Numbered from the stretch's first letter, positions 19,235 through 30,041 are shown. The stretch is 64,000 nt of DNA from Sutcliffiella sp. FSL R7-0096 (GCF_038595065.1 NZ_CP152003.1:2212001-2276000), one strand, 5' to 3'. Made by a program: numbers and translations. The notes: generated by a model not told the origin, from the letters alone.

Positions 19235-20179
19235 ATGAAGATATTACTTTTTGCAGATCCCGGAATTGACGACTCATTAGCAATTATCTATGCATTGCTT
19301 CATCCTGAAATAGATCTGATGGGAATTGTGACAGGGTATGGAAATGTCTCAGTGTTCGATGCAACAAGGAACGCTGCCTATCTATTGGAACTGGCAGGAA
19401 GGTCTGATATTCCGGTAATTAGGGGAGCTTCCCAACCCCTAAGTGGGATTCATACAACCTTTTACCCCGAGATTCACGGACCTCAGGGGCTGGGACCAAT
19501 AATACCGCCAGAGGATTTTCAAGCTGATGTTAGTCCATTTGAGCTCATGTTTGAAATTATAGAGAGGAATATAGAAGACATTGTAATTGTGGATGTGGGG
19601 AGACAAACCACCCTTGCTTTCGCCTACAACCTCCGACCTGAACTTATGGAGCAGGTAAAGGAGGTGTACCTCATGGGGGGAGCATTCATGGTTCCCGGAA
19701 ATGTGACAGATGTTGCGGAGGCGAACTTTTGGGGTGATCCCATTGCCACTTCGGCTATCTTGAACAAGGCGAAAAAGGTATACATTACCCCACTCAATGT
19801 AACAAATAGGGCCATAGTGACAAGGGATATTGCGACATTCATTTTTAATCATACGAGCAGCCCCTACAAATATTTGATTCCAGCCGTCACTAATTATTAT
19901 GCTGCATTCTACGACCAGGTGCTGCCAGGTATAGATGGTTCGCCAGTGCATGATGCATTCACTCTTTACTATCTAATAAACAGGGATAAAACATATACAA
20001 TCAAGAGAGATGTAAGGGTTGCGATTGTGGACGGAAGCAGAGGGCAAAGTATAGCAGATTTAAGGATGGTCTATAAAGAGCCTGAACTTGAACATTATAT
20101 AGTGATGGATTTTGATTATAACCATTTTATTGCTGACTTTATAAGGGTTAACTTGGCAGACGGGAGCCAACTTTCTTAA
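19235..20179 (+). CDS. Inosine/uridine-preferring nucleoside hydrolase family protein
   Basis: Nucleoside hydrolases cleave the N-glycosidic bond of ribonucleosides using a Ca2+-bound water. The 314-residue protein begins with FADPGIDDSLA. The three Asp of DPGIDD correspond to metal and ribose ligands, but the first Asp of the usual DxDPGxDD box is Phe here. The C-terminal ligand motif PVHDAF is present. ATG 19235 has tggaggtg 7 bp upstream, so it is preferred over the more upstream in-frame start at 19220. It is a single gene after the prophage remnant. The missing outer Asp may alter substrate range. Confidence 0.88.
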   Translation: MKILLFADPGIDDSLAIIYALLHPEIDLMGIVTGYGNVSVFDATRNAAYLLELAGRSDIPVIRGASQPLSGIHTTFYPEIHGPQGLGPIIPPEDFQADVSPFELMFEIIERNIEDIVIVDVGRQTTLAFAYNLRPELMEQVKEVYLMGGAFMVPGNVTDVAEANFWGDPIATSAILNKAKKVYITPLNVTNRAIVTRDIATFIFNHTSSPYKYLIPAVTNYYAAFYDQVLPGIDGSPVHDAFTLYYLINRDKTYTIKRDVRVAIVDGSRGQSIADLRMVYKEPELEHYIVMDFDYNHFIADFIRVNLADGSQLS

Positions 20180-20258
20180 TTTCATAGATTGTCACCTGAA
20201 TAAATTACTGTGAAATGATTATTATAAGGACATAGTATTTCGATGGGGTGACAATACA

Positions 20259-20858
20259 ATGGATTTAAATTGGATTTGGAAAGCTATTTTGATAACAATC
20301 ATTGGCACATTCTTATTAAGGATTGCAGGTAGAAAATCCATATCCCAAATGACTTTGGCCCAAGTGGTAATTATGATTGGTATAGGTTCCTTGTTAATTC
20401 AACCTTTAGCAGGAAGGAGTATTTGGGTGACATTCGGGGTGGGGATCACACTTGTGGTAACACTTGTGTTGATGGAGTTCTTGCAACTAAAATCAGACAT
20501 TTTTGAGAAGTTGATTACTGGTAAGGCGAAAATACTGATAGAAAATGGAAACCTAAATGAAAAAACTTTGAAAAAATTAAGGTTTACCATTGATCAATTG
20601 GAGATGAAACTTAGACAAAATAGTATTTCTAGTATAAGTGATGTAAAGTGGGCCACACTCGAACCGAACGGACAAATAGGGTTTGAATTAACAGAACAAG
20701 CAAAGCCGATAACAAAGAAGGATTGGAATCTCCTCTATCAGGAAATCCAGCTCTTAAAAATAATGATTGACCCCACAATCAAACCAAGTCGAATAAATAA
20801 TGAGAAAGAGGGAAATTTATTTACCGAAGTGAAAAATGGAAAACATGAACTTAAATAA
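20259..20858 (+). CDS. DUF421 (YetF/YcaP-type) membrane protein
   Basis: The 199-residue protein has three N-terminal hydrophobic helices within about residues 1-75, including LRIAGRKSISQMTLAQVV, the hallmark of the DUF421 family. A cytosolic alpha/beta domain follows (LITGKAKILIENGNLNEKTLKKL, in two parts), ending in a hydrophilic tail. Several Bacillus paralogues are spore or stress associated, but the biochemical role is unknown. The ATG has a ggggtg ribosome site. It is convergent with lexA across a shared terminator. Confidence 0.88.
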   Translation: MDLNWIWKAILITIIGTFLLRIAGRKSISQMTLAQVVIMIGIGSLLIQPLAGRSIWVTFGVGITLVVTLVLMEFLQLKSDIFEKLITGKAKILIENGNLNEKTLKKLRFTIDQLEMKLRQNSISSISDVKWATLEPNGQIGFELTEQAKPITKKDWNLLYQEIQLLKIMIDPTIKPSRINNEKEGNLFTEVKNGKHELK

Positions 20859-20916
20859 CGTCCAAGCGAAACACTTGATTAACCAAATAAAATTTTCTTA
20901 AGGAAATATTAATAAG

Positions 20917-20943
20917 AAAAAAAGCCGATGGTCGGCTTTTTTT
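20917..20943. terminator. Bidirectional terminator between DUF421 gene and lexA
   Basis: AGCCGA and TCGGCT pair around TGG, with an A-tract on the left and a T-tract on the right, so it can end both convergent transcripts. The T-tract overlaps the lexA stop codon. Confidence 0.85.
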
Positions 20944-21553
20944 AATGGATATTACGGTACACACCAATCACTTTACCAAGAATACTCACATTGCGAACAA
21001 TGATTGGTTCTAATGTGGAGTTTTCAGGTTGTAATCGGATATAATCTTTTTCTTTAAAGAAACGTTTAACGGTAGCTTCATCCTCTTCGGTCATTGCCAC
21101 TACGATGTCCCCATTGTTAGCGGACTGTTGTTGGCGAACAATAACGTAGTCCCCATCAAGGATCCCTGCTTCTATCATACTGTCTCCCATAACCTCAAGC
21201 ATGAAAACCTGCTCGTCAGGTGCAACATAGCGGTCAGGAAGTGGGAAGTAGTCTTCCACATTCTCAATGGCTGTAATCGGTTGTCCGGCAGTTACTTTAC
21301 CGATGATTGGTACATTGACTGCAGAAATCTTCGGTACAAGTTCATCTTCCATAATTTCAATGGCTCTTGGTTTCGTTGGGTCCCGGCGAATGAGCCCTTT
21401 GCTTTCAAGTCGTGCAAGATGACCGTGAACAGTGGAACTGGAAGCAAGTCCAACCGCTTCACCAATCTCACGGACGGATGGTGGATATCCCTTTGCTTGG
21501 ACTTCTTTTTTTATGTAATCCAATATGTCCTGTTGCCTTTTTGATAGTTTCAT
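20942..21553 (-). CDS. lexA: SOS repressor LexA
   Basis: LexA represses the SOS regulon and self-cleaves when RecA filaments form. The 203-residue protein has the N-terminal winged helix ([21 protein letters not shown]), the Ala-Gly cleavage site in VTAGQP, the catalytic Ser in GDSMIE and the catalytic Lys in ATVKRF. ATG 21553 was chosen over 21571 because it gives the family start MKLSKRQQ and has gaggtg upstream. Two LexA-box-like sites lie 58-96 bp upstream, in the region shared with divergent yneB. Confidence 0.97.
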   Translation of the reverse strand: MKLSKRQQDILDYIKKEVQAKGYPPSVREIGEAVGLASSSTVHGHLARLESKGLIRRDPTKPRAIEIMEDELVPKISAVNVPIIGKVTAGQPITAIENVEDYFPLPDRYVAPDEQVFMLEVMGDSMIEAGILDGDYVIVRQQQSANNGDIVVAMTEEDEATVKRFFKEKDYIRLQPENSTLEPIIVRNVSILGKVIGVYRNIH

Positions 21554-21610
21554 ATTCCGCACCTCTATCATTTATATTGTTATCAGTATAGCATCTTTTC
21601 ATCAAAAATA

Positions 21611-21649
21611 CAAACATAAGTTCGAATTATTGACAAGAATATACGTTCG
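21611..21649. promoter_or_regulatory. Two LexA-box-like sites in the lexA/yneB divergent region
   Basis: CAAACATAAGTTCG (21611-21624) differs from the CGAAC-N4-GTTCG core at one position. AGAATATACGTTCG (21636-21649) keeps one perfect GTTCG half and a poor left half. They lie between lexA and the element copy that precedes yneB, where Bacillus LexA autoregulates and controls yneA-yneB-ynzC. Confidence 0.75.
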
Positions 21650-21665
21650 CTTGATAATTATAGTA

Positions 21666-22557
<892 letters not shown>

Positions 22558-22602
22558 TAAGATAAAAGCATATCTTCACAAGGAAGAAAGAAGGAGTTTT
22601 CT

Positions 22603-22833
22603 ATGCTATCAAAAGAAAAAATCGCAAGAATTAACGCACTCTCCAAAAAGGCCAAAAGCGAAGGTCTTACGAAGGAAGAAACAGCAGAACAACAAAAGCT
22701 TCGTCAGGAATATATCAAGACGTTCCGTGCTTCCATGGAAAATACTCTCCAGGGGGTAACGGTTGTGGATCCGGAAGGAAATGATGTCACGCCTGAAAAA
22801 TTGAAAGAAACAAAAAAGAATTTAAAGCATTAA
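22603..22833 (+). CDS. ynzC: DUF896 protein YnzC
   Basis: The 76-residue DUF896 protein is mostly helical: an N-terminal helix-turn-helix hairpin ([20 protein letters not shown]) and a second helix with [15 protein letters not shown]. subtilis YnzC is part of the SOS operon with yneA and yneB; its function is unknown. The ATG follows aaggag 6 bp downstream and lies 45 bp after yneB. Confidence 0.93.
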   Translation: MLSKEKIARINALSKKAKSEGLTKEETAEQQKLRQEYIKTFRASMENTLQGVTVVDPEGNDVTPEKLKETKKNLKH

Positions 22834-22924
22834 ACGCTTTTTTTCAGAACATTGGAACATACTATCTATGATAAAATAGAATTTTTCCAATAAAAATAAG
22901 TATAAAAGAGAAAGGGTGGAAAAG

Positions 22925-24931
22925 ATGACACAACAAATAGATCAACTTTCCATTAACACAATTCGTACACTATCTATCGATGCAATTGAAAAAGCAAATT
23001 CCGGCCATCCAGGTATGCCTATGGGCGCTGCGCCAATGGGATACTCTTTATGGACAAAGTTCATGAATCACAATCCAAAGAATCCAAATTGGTTCAATAG
23101 AGACCGTTTTGTACTATCTGCGGGTCATGGTTCCATGCTGCTTTATAGCCTTTTGCATCTAGGCGGATACGATGTATCCATGGAGGACTTGAAAGAATTC
23201 CGTCAGTGGGGAAGCAAAACTCCCGGTCATCCTGAAGTTGGACATACTCCTGGGGTAGACGCCACAACTGGTCCTCTTGGACAAGGTATTGCAATGGGTG
23301 TTGGCATGGCAATGGCAGAGCGCCACCTTGCAGCTACATATAACAAAGAAGGCATGGAATTGGTAAATCACTTTACATATAGCATTTGTGGAGATGGTGA
23401 TTTAATGGAGGGTGTTTCCGGAGAAGCAGCTTCCCTGGCATCCCATCTCAAATTGGGCCGATTCATTGTCCTTTATGATTCCAATGATATTTCACTTGAT
23501 GGTGATTTAGATCGTTCCTTCTCTGAAAGCATTGAAATGCGTTTTAAAGGATATGGCTGGCAGTATATCCGCGTGGAGGATGGAAACAACTTAGAGGAAA
23601 TCTCAGCGGCAGTGGAAGAAGCACAGAGTGATCTGTCTCGCCCAACAATGATCGAAGTGAAAACAACTATCGGTTATGGTTCACCAAATCGTTCAGGTAA
23701 ATCTGATGTTCATGGTGCTCCACTTGGATCAGATGAGTTGAAATTGACGAAAGAAGCATACAAATGGACTTTCGAGAACGACTTCCATGTTCCAGAAGAA
23801 GTATATACACATTTCCGTGAAACAGTAGCTGAAAAAGGTGCTAAAGCGGAAGCGGAATGGAATGAGCTGTTTGATGCGTATAAAGCTAAGTATCCTGAGC
23901 TTGGAAAACAACTAGACGCAGCGATGAAAGGTGAGCTTCCTGAAGGTTGGGATTCTGAAATTCCAGTTTATGAAGAAGGAAAAAGCCTGGCTTCCCGCGC
24001 ATCTTCTGGAGAAGTTCTAAATGCCATTGCAAAACAAGTACCTTACTTCTTTGGTGGATCGGCTGACTTGGCTGGATCAAATAAAACAAATATTAAAAAT
24101 GAAGCAGATTTTACTGCTGAAGATTACAGTGGCCGCAATATCTGGTTTGGTGTACGTGAATTTGGAATGGGTGCAGCCATGAACGGTATGGCGCTACACG
24201 GTGGTTTGAAAGTGTATGGAGGTACATTCTTTGTATTCTCTGATTATCTGCGTCCTGCTATTCGATTGGCAGCTCTTCAACAACTGCCTGTCACATATGT
24301 GTTCACACATGACTCCATTGCTGTTGGAGAAGATGGACCTACCCATGAGCCAATCGAACAGCTTCCATCATTACGTGCAATGCCTAACCTAAGTGTCATT
24401 CGTCCTGCAGATGGAAACGAGACGGCAGCTGCATGGAAAGTTGCACTGGAATCCGAGAAAACACCGACGGCTCTTGTGTTGACTCGTCAAAACCTTCCAA
24501 CGATCAAAGGAACGGATGAGACAGCTCTAGAAGGCGTACGTAAAGGTGCATATGTCATCTCCAAAGCTGGGAAAGACATAGCGGATGCCCTTATCCTTGC
24601 AACTGGATCCGAGGTTGGTCTTGCTATTGAAGCGCAAAAAGCATTACAGCAAGATGGCATTCATGTTTCTGTTGTCAGCATGCCGTCATGGGATCGCTTT
24701 GAGCAGCAATCTCAAGAATACAAAAACTCTGTATTACCTAAAGACGTAAAAAAACGTCTGGGTATTGAAATGGCAACTCCACTTGGGTGGGAACGCTATA
24801 CTGGAGACGAAGGGGATATCCTAGCTATCAACGGATTTGGAGCTTCAGCACCTGGTGAGCGCATTATGAAAGAATACGGATTTACTACTGAAAATGTAGT
24901 TGCTAGAGTGAAAGCACTACTTGATAAATAA
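22925..24931 (+). CDS. tkt: Transketolase
   Basis: Transketolase moves two-carbon units between sugar phosphates in the non-oxidative pentose phosphate pathway, using thiamine diphosphate. The 668-residue protein has [10 protein letters not shown] near the N-terminus, the cofactor motif GDGDLMEG followed by SND, and the catalytic Glu in [10 protein letters not shown]. The frame opens at GTG 22916, but ATG 22925 is preferred because aaagggtgg precedes it at the right distance. Its place between ynzC and sirA matches B. subtilis. A strong terminator follows. Confidence 0.98.
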   Translation: MTQQIDQLSINTIRTLSIDAIEKANSGHPGMPMGAAPMGYSLWTKFMNHNPKNPNWFNRDRFVLSAGHGSMLLYSLLHLGGYDVSMEDLKEFRQWGSKTPGHPEVGHTPGVDATTGPLGQGIAMGVGMAMAERHLAATYNKEGMELVNHFTYSICGDGDLMEGVSGEAASLASHLKLGRFIVLYDSNDISLDGDLDRSFSESIEMRFKGYGWQYIRVEDGNNLEEISAAVEEAQSDLSRPTMIEVKTTIGYGSPNRSGKSDVHGAPLGSDELKLTKEAYKWTFENDFHVPEEVYTHFRETVAEKGAKAEAEWNELFDAYKAKYPELGKQLDAAMKGELPEGWDSEIPVYEEGKSLASRASSGEVLNAIAKQVPYFFGGSADLAGSNKTNIKNEADFTAEDYSGRNIWFGVREFGMGAAMNGMALHGGLKVYGGTFFVFSDYLRPAIRLAALQQLPVTYVFTHDSIAVGEDGPTHEPIEQLPSLRAMPNLSVIRPADGNETAAAWKVALESEKTPTALVLTRQNLPTIKGTDETALEGVRKGAYVISKAGKDIADALILATGSEVGLAIEAQKALQQDGIHVSVVSMPSWDRFEQQSQEYKNSVLPKDVKKRLGIEMATPLGWERYTGDEGDILAINGFGASAPGERIMKEYGFTTENVVARVKALLDK

Positions 24932-24953
24932 TGGTTGTGTAAAATAGAAAGAG

Positions 24954-24988
24954 AGCAATGCCTCATCACGGCATTGCTTTCTTTTTTT
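24954..24988 (+). terminator. Terminator after tkt
   Basis: AGCAATGCC pairs with GGCATTGCT around a seven-base loop, followed by a T-rich tract. Confidence 0.9.
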
Positions 24989-25099
24989 GCATTTCGACAA
25001 CATCCGCTAAAAATAGCCCCTTGCCAACTACACTATAAGACAAAACTCTTCCTTAAGATTCACTATAATAAAAAGAAAGAAGTGATAGGAGGGTTTCGT

Positions 25100-25531
25100 T
25101 TGCGTCAATACATGATCTATTTAATAGAGGAAGAAGTAGCCAAGCATTATTCCGGTAATGAATTAAAGCTTTTTCAACTCTTTCAACAATACGAACAAGA
25201 GGAACCACTTCATTCTATAATCAAACAACAAGTGGATTATGTCACCATCCCAATTCCCACCTTCCCGCTTCAACAGTCTTTGGAACATGCACTCAAAAAC
25301 AGCGCTGGCTACAAACGAGTGGCCTATCAGCATCAAATAGAAAAAGTTGACTCAACTGCAAAGCTTTCCATCTTTGAAAAGTATTTAAAGCTCTCCTCCA
25401 CAGGTTCTTTTGAAGCAGAAGCCATTTTCTTTGAAATCATCAGGAAACAGGCACCATACTTCCTTGCAATTGACACCAGCTCCAATCGTTATGGTTGGTT
25501 GCAACCAATCAAACAAAGAAAATTTGTTTGA
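25100..25531 (+). CDS. sirA: Sporulation inhibitor of replication SirA
   Basis: SirA binds domain I of DnaA and stops new rounds of replication in sporulating cells. The 143-residue protein aligns with B. subtilis YneE/SirA in YLIEEEVAKHY at the start, the EAEAIFFEI segment, and FLAIDTSSNRYGWLQPIKQR at the end. The long frame reaches back into the tkt terminator; TTG 25100 was chosen because ataggaggg lies 6-7 bp upstream and the family begins there. Expression in B. subtilis depends on Spo0A; no clear 0A box was identified here. Confidence 0.87.
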   Translation: MRQYMIYLIEEEVAKHYSGNELKLFQLFQQYEQEEPLHSIIKQQVDYVTIPIPTFPLQQSLEHALKNSAGYKRVAYQHQIEKVDSTAKLSIFEKYLKLSSTGSFEAEAIFFEIIRKQAPYFLAIDTSSNRYGWLQPIKQRKFV

Positions 25532-25622
25532 TTGGTGGAGAAATCTATCGGAAAATGTTGTATAATAGGTTCTAGTTTAGTACACTACATTGGTAGACCT
25601 AGTTTTGAGGAGGAAATTTTTG

Positions 25623-25841
25623 ATGGCAACATGGATTTGGATTCTTTTTGTAGTTCTAGCACTAATTGCTGGGGTTGCACTAGGATTTTTCATCGCTCGT
25701 AAGTACATGATGACTTACTTAAAGAAAAATCCACCAATTAATGAGCAAATGCTTCGCGTGATGATGATGCAAATGGGAATGAAACCATCCCAAAAGAAAA
25801 TTAATCAAATGATGTCTGCGATGAATAAGCAAATGAAATAA
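25623..25841 (+). CDS. yneF: UPF0154 membrane protein YneF
   Basis: The 72-residue protein has one N-terminal transmembrane helix (about 4-26) ending [11 protein letters not shown], followed by a Met-rich hydrophilic domain with [20 protein letters not shown], the UPF0154 signature. Its function is unknown. ATG 25623 follows gaggagg by 9 bp; the upstream in-frame start at 25590 has no ribosome site. It sits between sirA and a terminator, as in other Bacillus. Confidence 0.92.
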   Translation: MATWIWILFVVLALIAGVALGFFIARKYMMTYLKKNPPINEQMLRVMMMQMGMKPSQKKINQMMSAMNKQMK

Positions 25842-25847
25842 ATGAGA

Positions 25848-25879
25848 AGGCACTCCAGTGATGTGGGTGCTTTTTCTTT
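25848..25879 (+). terminator. Terminator after yneF
   Basis: GGCACTCCA pairs imperfectly with TGGGTGCT around a short loop and is followed by a T-rich tract. Confidence 0.7.
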
Positions 25880-25970
25880 TGGTTCGGGGGATGTGATGTG
25901 GTATCTGTGTGCAACGGATGCAGCGCGGAATGAGGAAGAAAAGAGGAAACGCGTGAGTAGGGGTTGTATG

Positions 25971-26074
25971 TCCCGAAACTGAAGACAATAAGCGAATTCG
26001 GTCGTCATAGTCCTCGAATGCATCCCGAAACCGAAGTCGTCAAAGAAATCCAGTAGTCATAGAATCGAAGCTGA
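25971..26074. repeat. Two-unit 52-bp direct repeat
   Basis: TCCCGAAACTGAAG at 25971 recurs as TCCCGAAACCGAAG at 26023, exactly 52 bp later. The units also share GTCATAG and TCGAA at matching offsets, with a diverged middle. The period equals that of the array at 13.6 kb, but the sequence is only vaguely similar. The flanks (25880-25970 and 26075-26189) hold no recognisable gene. Confidence 0.6.
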
Positions 26075-26197
26075 TCCATATCAATAACCCTTAACTATCC
26101 CTACAAAAATAAATCCCTATAAAAAAAGTATCTTCCTAAATATTTGAATATTTGCTAAACTGTTATAGTTGAAGACTGCAGTACATACATTTGAAAA

Positions 26198-26363
26198 GGC
26201 TATTTTCGTAAACTTTGGTGTTGGATGTACTTATCAACCAACCGTAATATTTCTTACCCGCATGCTCTTTCCCGGCTGTAAAGAATTAACTACATGCCTG
26301 GTTTAGAGTATATAATTGCCGCCTTTTTACTGAGAAATAACAACAATCATTGAGAAAAGAGCT
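26198..26363 (-). mobile_element. MITE-like element, copy C, with perfect 8-bp target duplication
   Basis: This 166-bp copy, shorter than the others, has ends ggctattttcgtaaac and gagaaaagagct and the core gcatgctctttccc near 26259-26272. It is flanked by TTTGAAAA at 26190-26197 and again at 26364-26371, an exact 8-bp direct repeat that fixes the element ends and marks transposition. It ends 39 bp before the bmrC-like start codon, so it must lie in or form part of that gene's promoter and leader. Confidence 0.88.
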
Positions 26364-26402
26364 TTTGAAAAAGAATGAGAGAGAAAAATCGGGGGAAAGA
26401 CC

Positions 26403-28151
26403 ATGAGTATTTTTAAAGACCTTTGGTGGTTTTTTAAACAGGAGCGCAAGTCATATTTACCAGGAGTGCTTCTACTTGCAATAGTCGCATTTCTTGAGCT
26501 TATTCCACCCAGAATAGTGGGAATGACGGTTGACCATATTGTGGATGGGACGCTAACCAGAGAGACCATTGTAACATTGATGTTGGTACTCCTTGGTACT
26601 GCCATTATCGTCTATATTTTACGCTATATGTGGAGGATCTTGATTTTTGGTCCGGCAGTGAGGCTAGCCAGATTACTCCGCAATAATTTGTATGAGCATT
26701 TTACGAAAATGTCCGCAAGTTTCTATCAGCGTCGACGTGTTGGTGACTTGATGGCTCATTCCACCAATGACCTTCAAGCGATCCAACAGACTGCGGGTGC
26801 AGGAGTTTTAACACTTGTTGATTCATTAATGACGGGTGGATTCGTTTTAATCGCCATGGCAGCTACAATAAGCTGGAAGCTGACGTTGATATGCCTCATT
26901 CCACTTCCTTTCATGGCTCTGGCAACAAATTACTACGGGTCTTTGTTGCACAAAACGTTTCATAAAGCCCAGGCTGCCTTTTCATCGTTAAATGATAAGG
27001 TACAGGAAAGTGTGAATGGAATTAAAGTGGTAAAAACTTTCGGGCAAGCAAAAGAGGAAATTGAAGAATTTGAAAAACAAGCAGAAGATGTAGTGAAAAA
27101 GAATGTGACGGTAGCTAAAATAGATTCTCTATTTGACCCTACTATCGGGTTGATCATCGGTATTTCCTTCTTTCTTGCCATCGCTTTTGGTTCGAGATAT
27201 GTCATGATGGGGGAAATGACAATCGGGGAATTGATTGCATTCACTACCTATCTTGGCCTCTTGATCTGGCCGATGCTTGCATTTGGCTGGCTTTTCAATA
27301 TCGTGGAACGAGGTAGGGCCTCTTATGATCGTGTCTCCGCCCTAATGCGAGAAGAAGTGGATATCATGAATGCTAACGACGCAAGTGAAACAGTCCCTAC
27401 TGGAGATATTCAATATAATGTTCAAGCCTTTACCTATCCTACAAAAGAGGAAGCCCTTCTTGAAGATATTCATTTTCATTTAAAACAAGGAGAAACATTA
27501 GGGATTGTTGGAAAGACTGGTAGCGGTAAAACCACACTGCTGAAAATGCTGATCAGGGAGTATGATGGTATCCAAGGTAATATCTTTGTTGGCTCCAATC
27601 CTATAACTAAATATTCCTTGGAAGCGTTAAGAAAAGCAATTGGTTATGTGCCACAAGATCATTTCCTGTTCTCAGCCACAATCGCAGATAACATCGCTTT
27701 TGCGGTACCGGAAGCATCGTTTGAAGAGATTATTCAGGCAGCCAAATTGGCAAATATTCATGAGGATATCATCCAATTCACAGACGGTTATCAGACGATG
27801 GTGGGGGAGCGCGGTGTTTCCTTATCTGGTGGACAAAAGCAACGTTTGTCCATAGCCAGGGCACTGCTGATGGATCCGGAGATTTTAATTCTCGATGATT
27901 CTTTATCTGCAGTGGATGCCAAAACGGAGGAGAGCATCCTGCATGCTTTAAAGGAAAATCGACAGGGCAAGACAACGATTATTACCTCTCATCGTTTAAG
28001 TGCCATTCAACATGCACAAACAATCATCGTATTAGAAAATGGCCATATTGTGCAGAAGGGTGCGCATGGACAACTAATGGAAGAAGAAGGATGGTACAGG
28101 GAAATGTATCATCGACAAGCATTAGAGTCCCTTGTGGAGCATGGGGGTTAG
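26403..28151 (+). CDS. Heterodimeric ABC exporter subunit, BmrC/YheI-like
   Basis: This 582-residue half-transporter has six membrane helices (about 15-290) and one nucleotide-binding domain: Walker A GKTGSGKT (370-377), signature LSGGQ (474-478), Walker B ILILDDS. The catalytic Glu after Walker B is Asp (D499), as in BmrC of the B. subtilis multidrug exporter BmrCD, so its own Walker site should be the degenerate one. It is paired with the next gene three bases later. Substrates are probably drugs or lipids, by analogy. The start follows gggggaaag. Confidence 0.9.
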   Translation: MSIFKDLWWFFKQERKSYLPGVLLLAIVAFLELIPPRIVGMTVDHIVDGTLTRETIVTLMLVLLGTAIIVYILRYMWRILIFGPAVRLARLLRNNLYEHFTKMSASFYQRRRVGDLMAHSTNDLQAIQQTAGAGVLTLVDSLMTGGFVLIAMAATISWKLTLICLIPLPFMALATNYYGSLLHKTFHKAQAAFSSLNDKVQESVNGIKVVKTFGQAKEEIEEFEKQAEDVVKKNVTVAKIDSLFDPTIGLIIGISFFLAIAFGSRYVMMGEMTIGELIAFTTYLGLLIWPMLAFGWLFNIVERGRASYDRVSALMREEVDIMNANDASETVPTGDIQYNVQAFTYPTKEEALLEDIHFHLKQGETLGIVGKTGSGKTTLLKMLIREYDGIQGNIFVGSNPITKYSLEALRKAIGYVPQDHFLFSATIADNIAFAVPEASFEEIIQAAKLANIHEDIIQFTDGYQTMVGERGVSLSGGQKQRLSIARALLMDPEILILDDSLSAVDAKTEESILHALKENRQGKTTIITSHRLSAIQHAQTIIVLENGHIVQKGAHGQLMEEEGWYREMYHRQALESLVEHGG

Positions 28152-28154
28152 AAG

Positions 28155-29954
28155 ATGAACAATCAGACAATAACGGCAAAAGAACAAAGGCAGGTCCTTA
28201 AGAGACTTTTAGGATATGCCAAACCACATACCAAACAATTTATTTTTGCATTCAGTTTACTCGTCCTCGCCACCATTGGGGAAATAGTAGGTCCCTTGAT
28301 CATCAAGGTGTTCATTGATGATTATTTAACACCTCAAGTGATGGAAAATGGCCCGATTGTTACACTTGCATCTTTATATATTGGAATTTTAATTGCAAAA
28401 GTGATCATAACTTATTTTCAACTTTTGAAATTCCAAGAAATATCATTGAAAATTATACAAGAACTCAGGATAGACATTTTCGCAAAGGTACAGACTCTCG
28501 GGTTGAAATTTTTTGATAAAACTCCTGGAGGAAGTATTGTTTCAAGGGTTACCAATGATACCGAAGCGATCAAGGATATGTTTGTGAGTGTCATTTCAAC
28601 ATTTGTTCAAAATGGCGTGTTTCTAATCGGAATATTTATTGCTATGTTCTTGTTGAATGTACAATTGGCCATTTTCTGTTTGCTAATCATCCCCATCATT
28701 TTCGCAATCATGGCAACTTACCGCCATTTCAGTTCCAGGTTTTATGCGGATATGCGAGAAAGACTCAGTCAACTTAACGCCAAGCTGAATGAATCTTTGC
28801 AAGGGATGGCTATCATTCAAGTATTCCGACAAGAAAGAAGGCTTCGGAAGGAGTTCGCGGATATCAATGAGGCACACTATCAGGCTGGTGTGAAGAATAT
28901 CAAGCTTGACGGGCTTCTGTTGCGTCCGGCCATCGATTTTGTTTATGTATTATCTTTAATATTAGTGTTGAGTTATTTTGGTATTTCCTCTATAGGGAAT
29001 GTCATCGAAATTGGAGTACTCTATGCGTTCGTTAATTACTTAGGTAGATTCTTTGAGCCAGTGAATCAAATGATGATGAGGCTTTCCATGTACCAACAGG
29101 CCATCGTTTCCGCATCAAGGGTATTTCATCTTCTGGATGAAAAAGAGCTTGCCCCAACAGCAGAAAAATCGCTAAGTTCTCCGGCTATCACAGCTGGTGA
29201 GATAGAATTTAAGAATGTGACTTTCTCATACGATGGCAAGCGTGATGTATTAAAAGATATATCTTTCACAGCGAAGCCTGGGGAAACAGTAGCGTTGGTT
29301 GGTCACACCGGTAGCGGGAAGAGTTCCATTATCAACCTTTTAATGAGATTCTACCAAATAGAAAAAGGAGAAGTCCTTATTGATGGATTTCCACTAAAGT
29401 ACTTTGATGATCAGGAGCTTCGTAAAAAGATGGGGCTTGTTCTGCAGGATCCATTTCTTTTTTATGGTACAATCAGCCATAACATCCGGCTTCATGATCC
29501 CACCATTTCAAATGATGAAATTATAGCAGCGGCAGAATTCGTGCAGGCAGACTCGTTTATTGAAAACCTGCCAGAACAATATGAACAGCTGGTAGTGGAA
29601 AGAGGGGCAACTTTCTCAAGTGGTCAAAGGCAGTTGGTTGCTTTTGCAAGGACCATTGCAACCAAACCTAAGATTCTAGTATTAGATGAGGCCACCGCAA
29701 ACATAGATACAGAAACAGAAGAAGCAATCCAGACGGCACTTGAGAAAATGAGGAAAGGGCGAACGACGATAGCGATTGCTCATCGACTTTCTACCATACA
29801 AGATGCCGATCAAATTCTGGTCCTTCACCAAGGAGAGATTGTGGAGAGAGGAACACATCAGGAATTATTGAATCAAGAAGGTTTATACTACAAGATGTTT
29901 CTTCTCCAAAACGGCCATCCTGATAAAGTGGAGGATGCGGTCATTCACCCTTGA
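28155..29954 (+). CDS. Heterodimeric ABC exporter subunit, BmrD/YheH-like
   Basis: The partner half-transporter has 599 residues: six helices (about 25-310), Walker A GHTGSGKS (383-390), Walker B LVLDEAT with a proper catalytic Glu (E512), and a non-canonical signature FSSGQ (487-491) instead of LSGGQ. In a heterodimer, this poor signature pairs with the Asp-type Walker B of the first subunit, leaving one competent and one degenerate ATP site. It lacks the roughly 70-residue insertion that makes B. subtilis YheH longer. A terminator follows at once. Confidence 0.9.
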   Translation: MNNQTITAKEQRQVLKRLLGYAKPHTKQFIFAFSLLVLATIGEIVGPLIIKVFIDDYLTPQVMENGPIVTLASLYIGILIAKVIITYFQLLKFQEISLKIIQELRIDIFAKVQTLGLKFFDKTPGGSIVSRVTNDTEAIKDMFVSVISTFVQNGVFLIGIFIAMFLLNVQLAIFCLLIIPIIFAIMATYRHFSSRFYADMRERLSQLNAKLNESLQGMAIIQVFRQERRLRKEFADINEAHYQAGVKNIKLDGLLLRPAIDFVYVLSLILVLSYFGISSIGNVIEIGVLYAFVNYLGRFFEPVNQMMMRLSMYQQAIVSASRVFHLLDEKELAPTAEKSLSSPAITAGEIEFKNVTFSYDGKRDVLKDISFTAKPGETVALVGHTGSGKSSIINLLMRFYQIEKGEVLIDGFPLKYFDDQELRKKMGLVLQDPFLFYGTISHNIRLHDPTISNDEIIAAAEFVQADSFIENLPEQYEQLVVERGATFSSGQRQLVAFARTIATKPKILVLDEATANIDTETEEAIQTALEKMRKGRTTIAIAHRLSTIQDADQILVLHQGEIVERGTHQELLNQEGLYYKMFLLQNGHPDKVEDAVIHP

Positions 29955-29963
29955 AAAGAGTCA

Positions 29964-29995
29964 ACACGGCCTATTTTTAGGCCGTGTATTTTTTA
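29964..29995 (+). terminator. Terminator after the ABC exporter pair
   Basis: ACACGGCCTA pairs with TAGGCCGTGT around a short T loop and is followed by a T-rich tract. Confidence 0.92.
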
Positions 29996-30007
29996 TGGTA
30001 TAAACTC

Positions 30008-30041
30008 AAAAACAACCCCCTCCTCACCATGAGAAGGGGGT
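30008..30041 (-). terminator. Minus-strand terminator for the Spo0E-like gene
   Basis: On the minus strand ACCCCCTTCTC pairs with GAGGAGGGGGT and is followed by TGTTTTTG. It lies 38 bp downstream of the small Spo0E-like gene. Confidence 0.75.
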
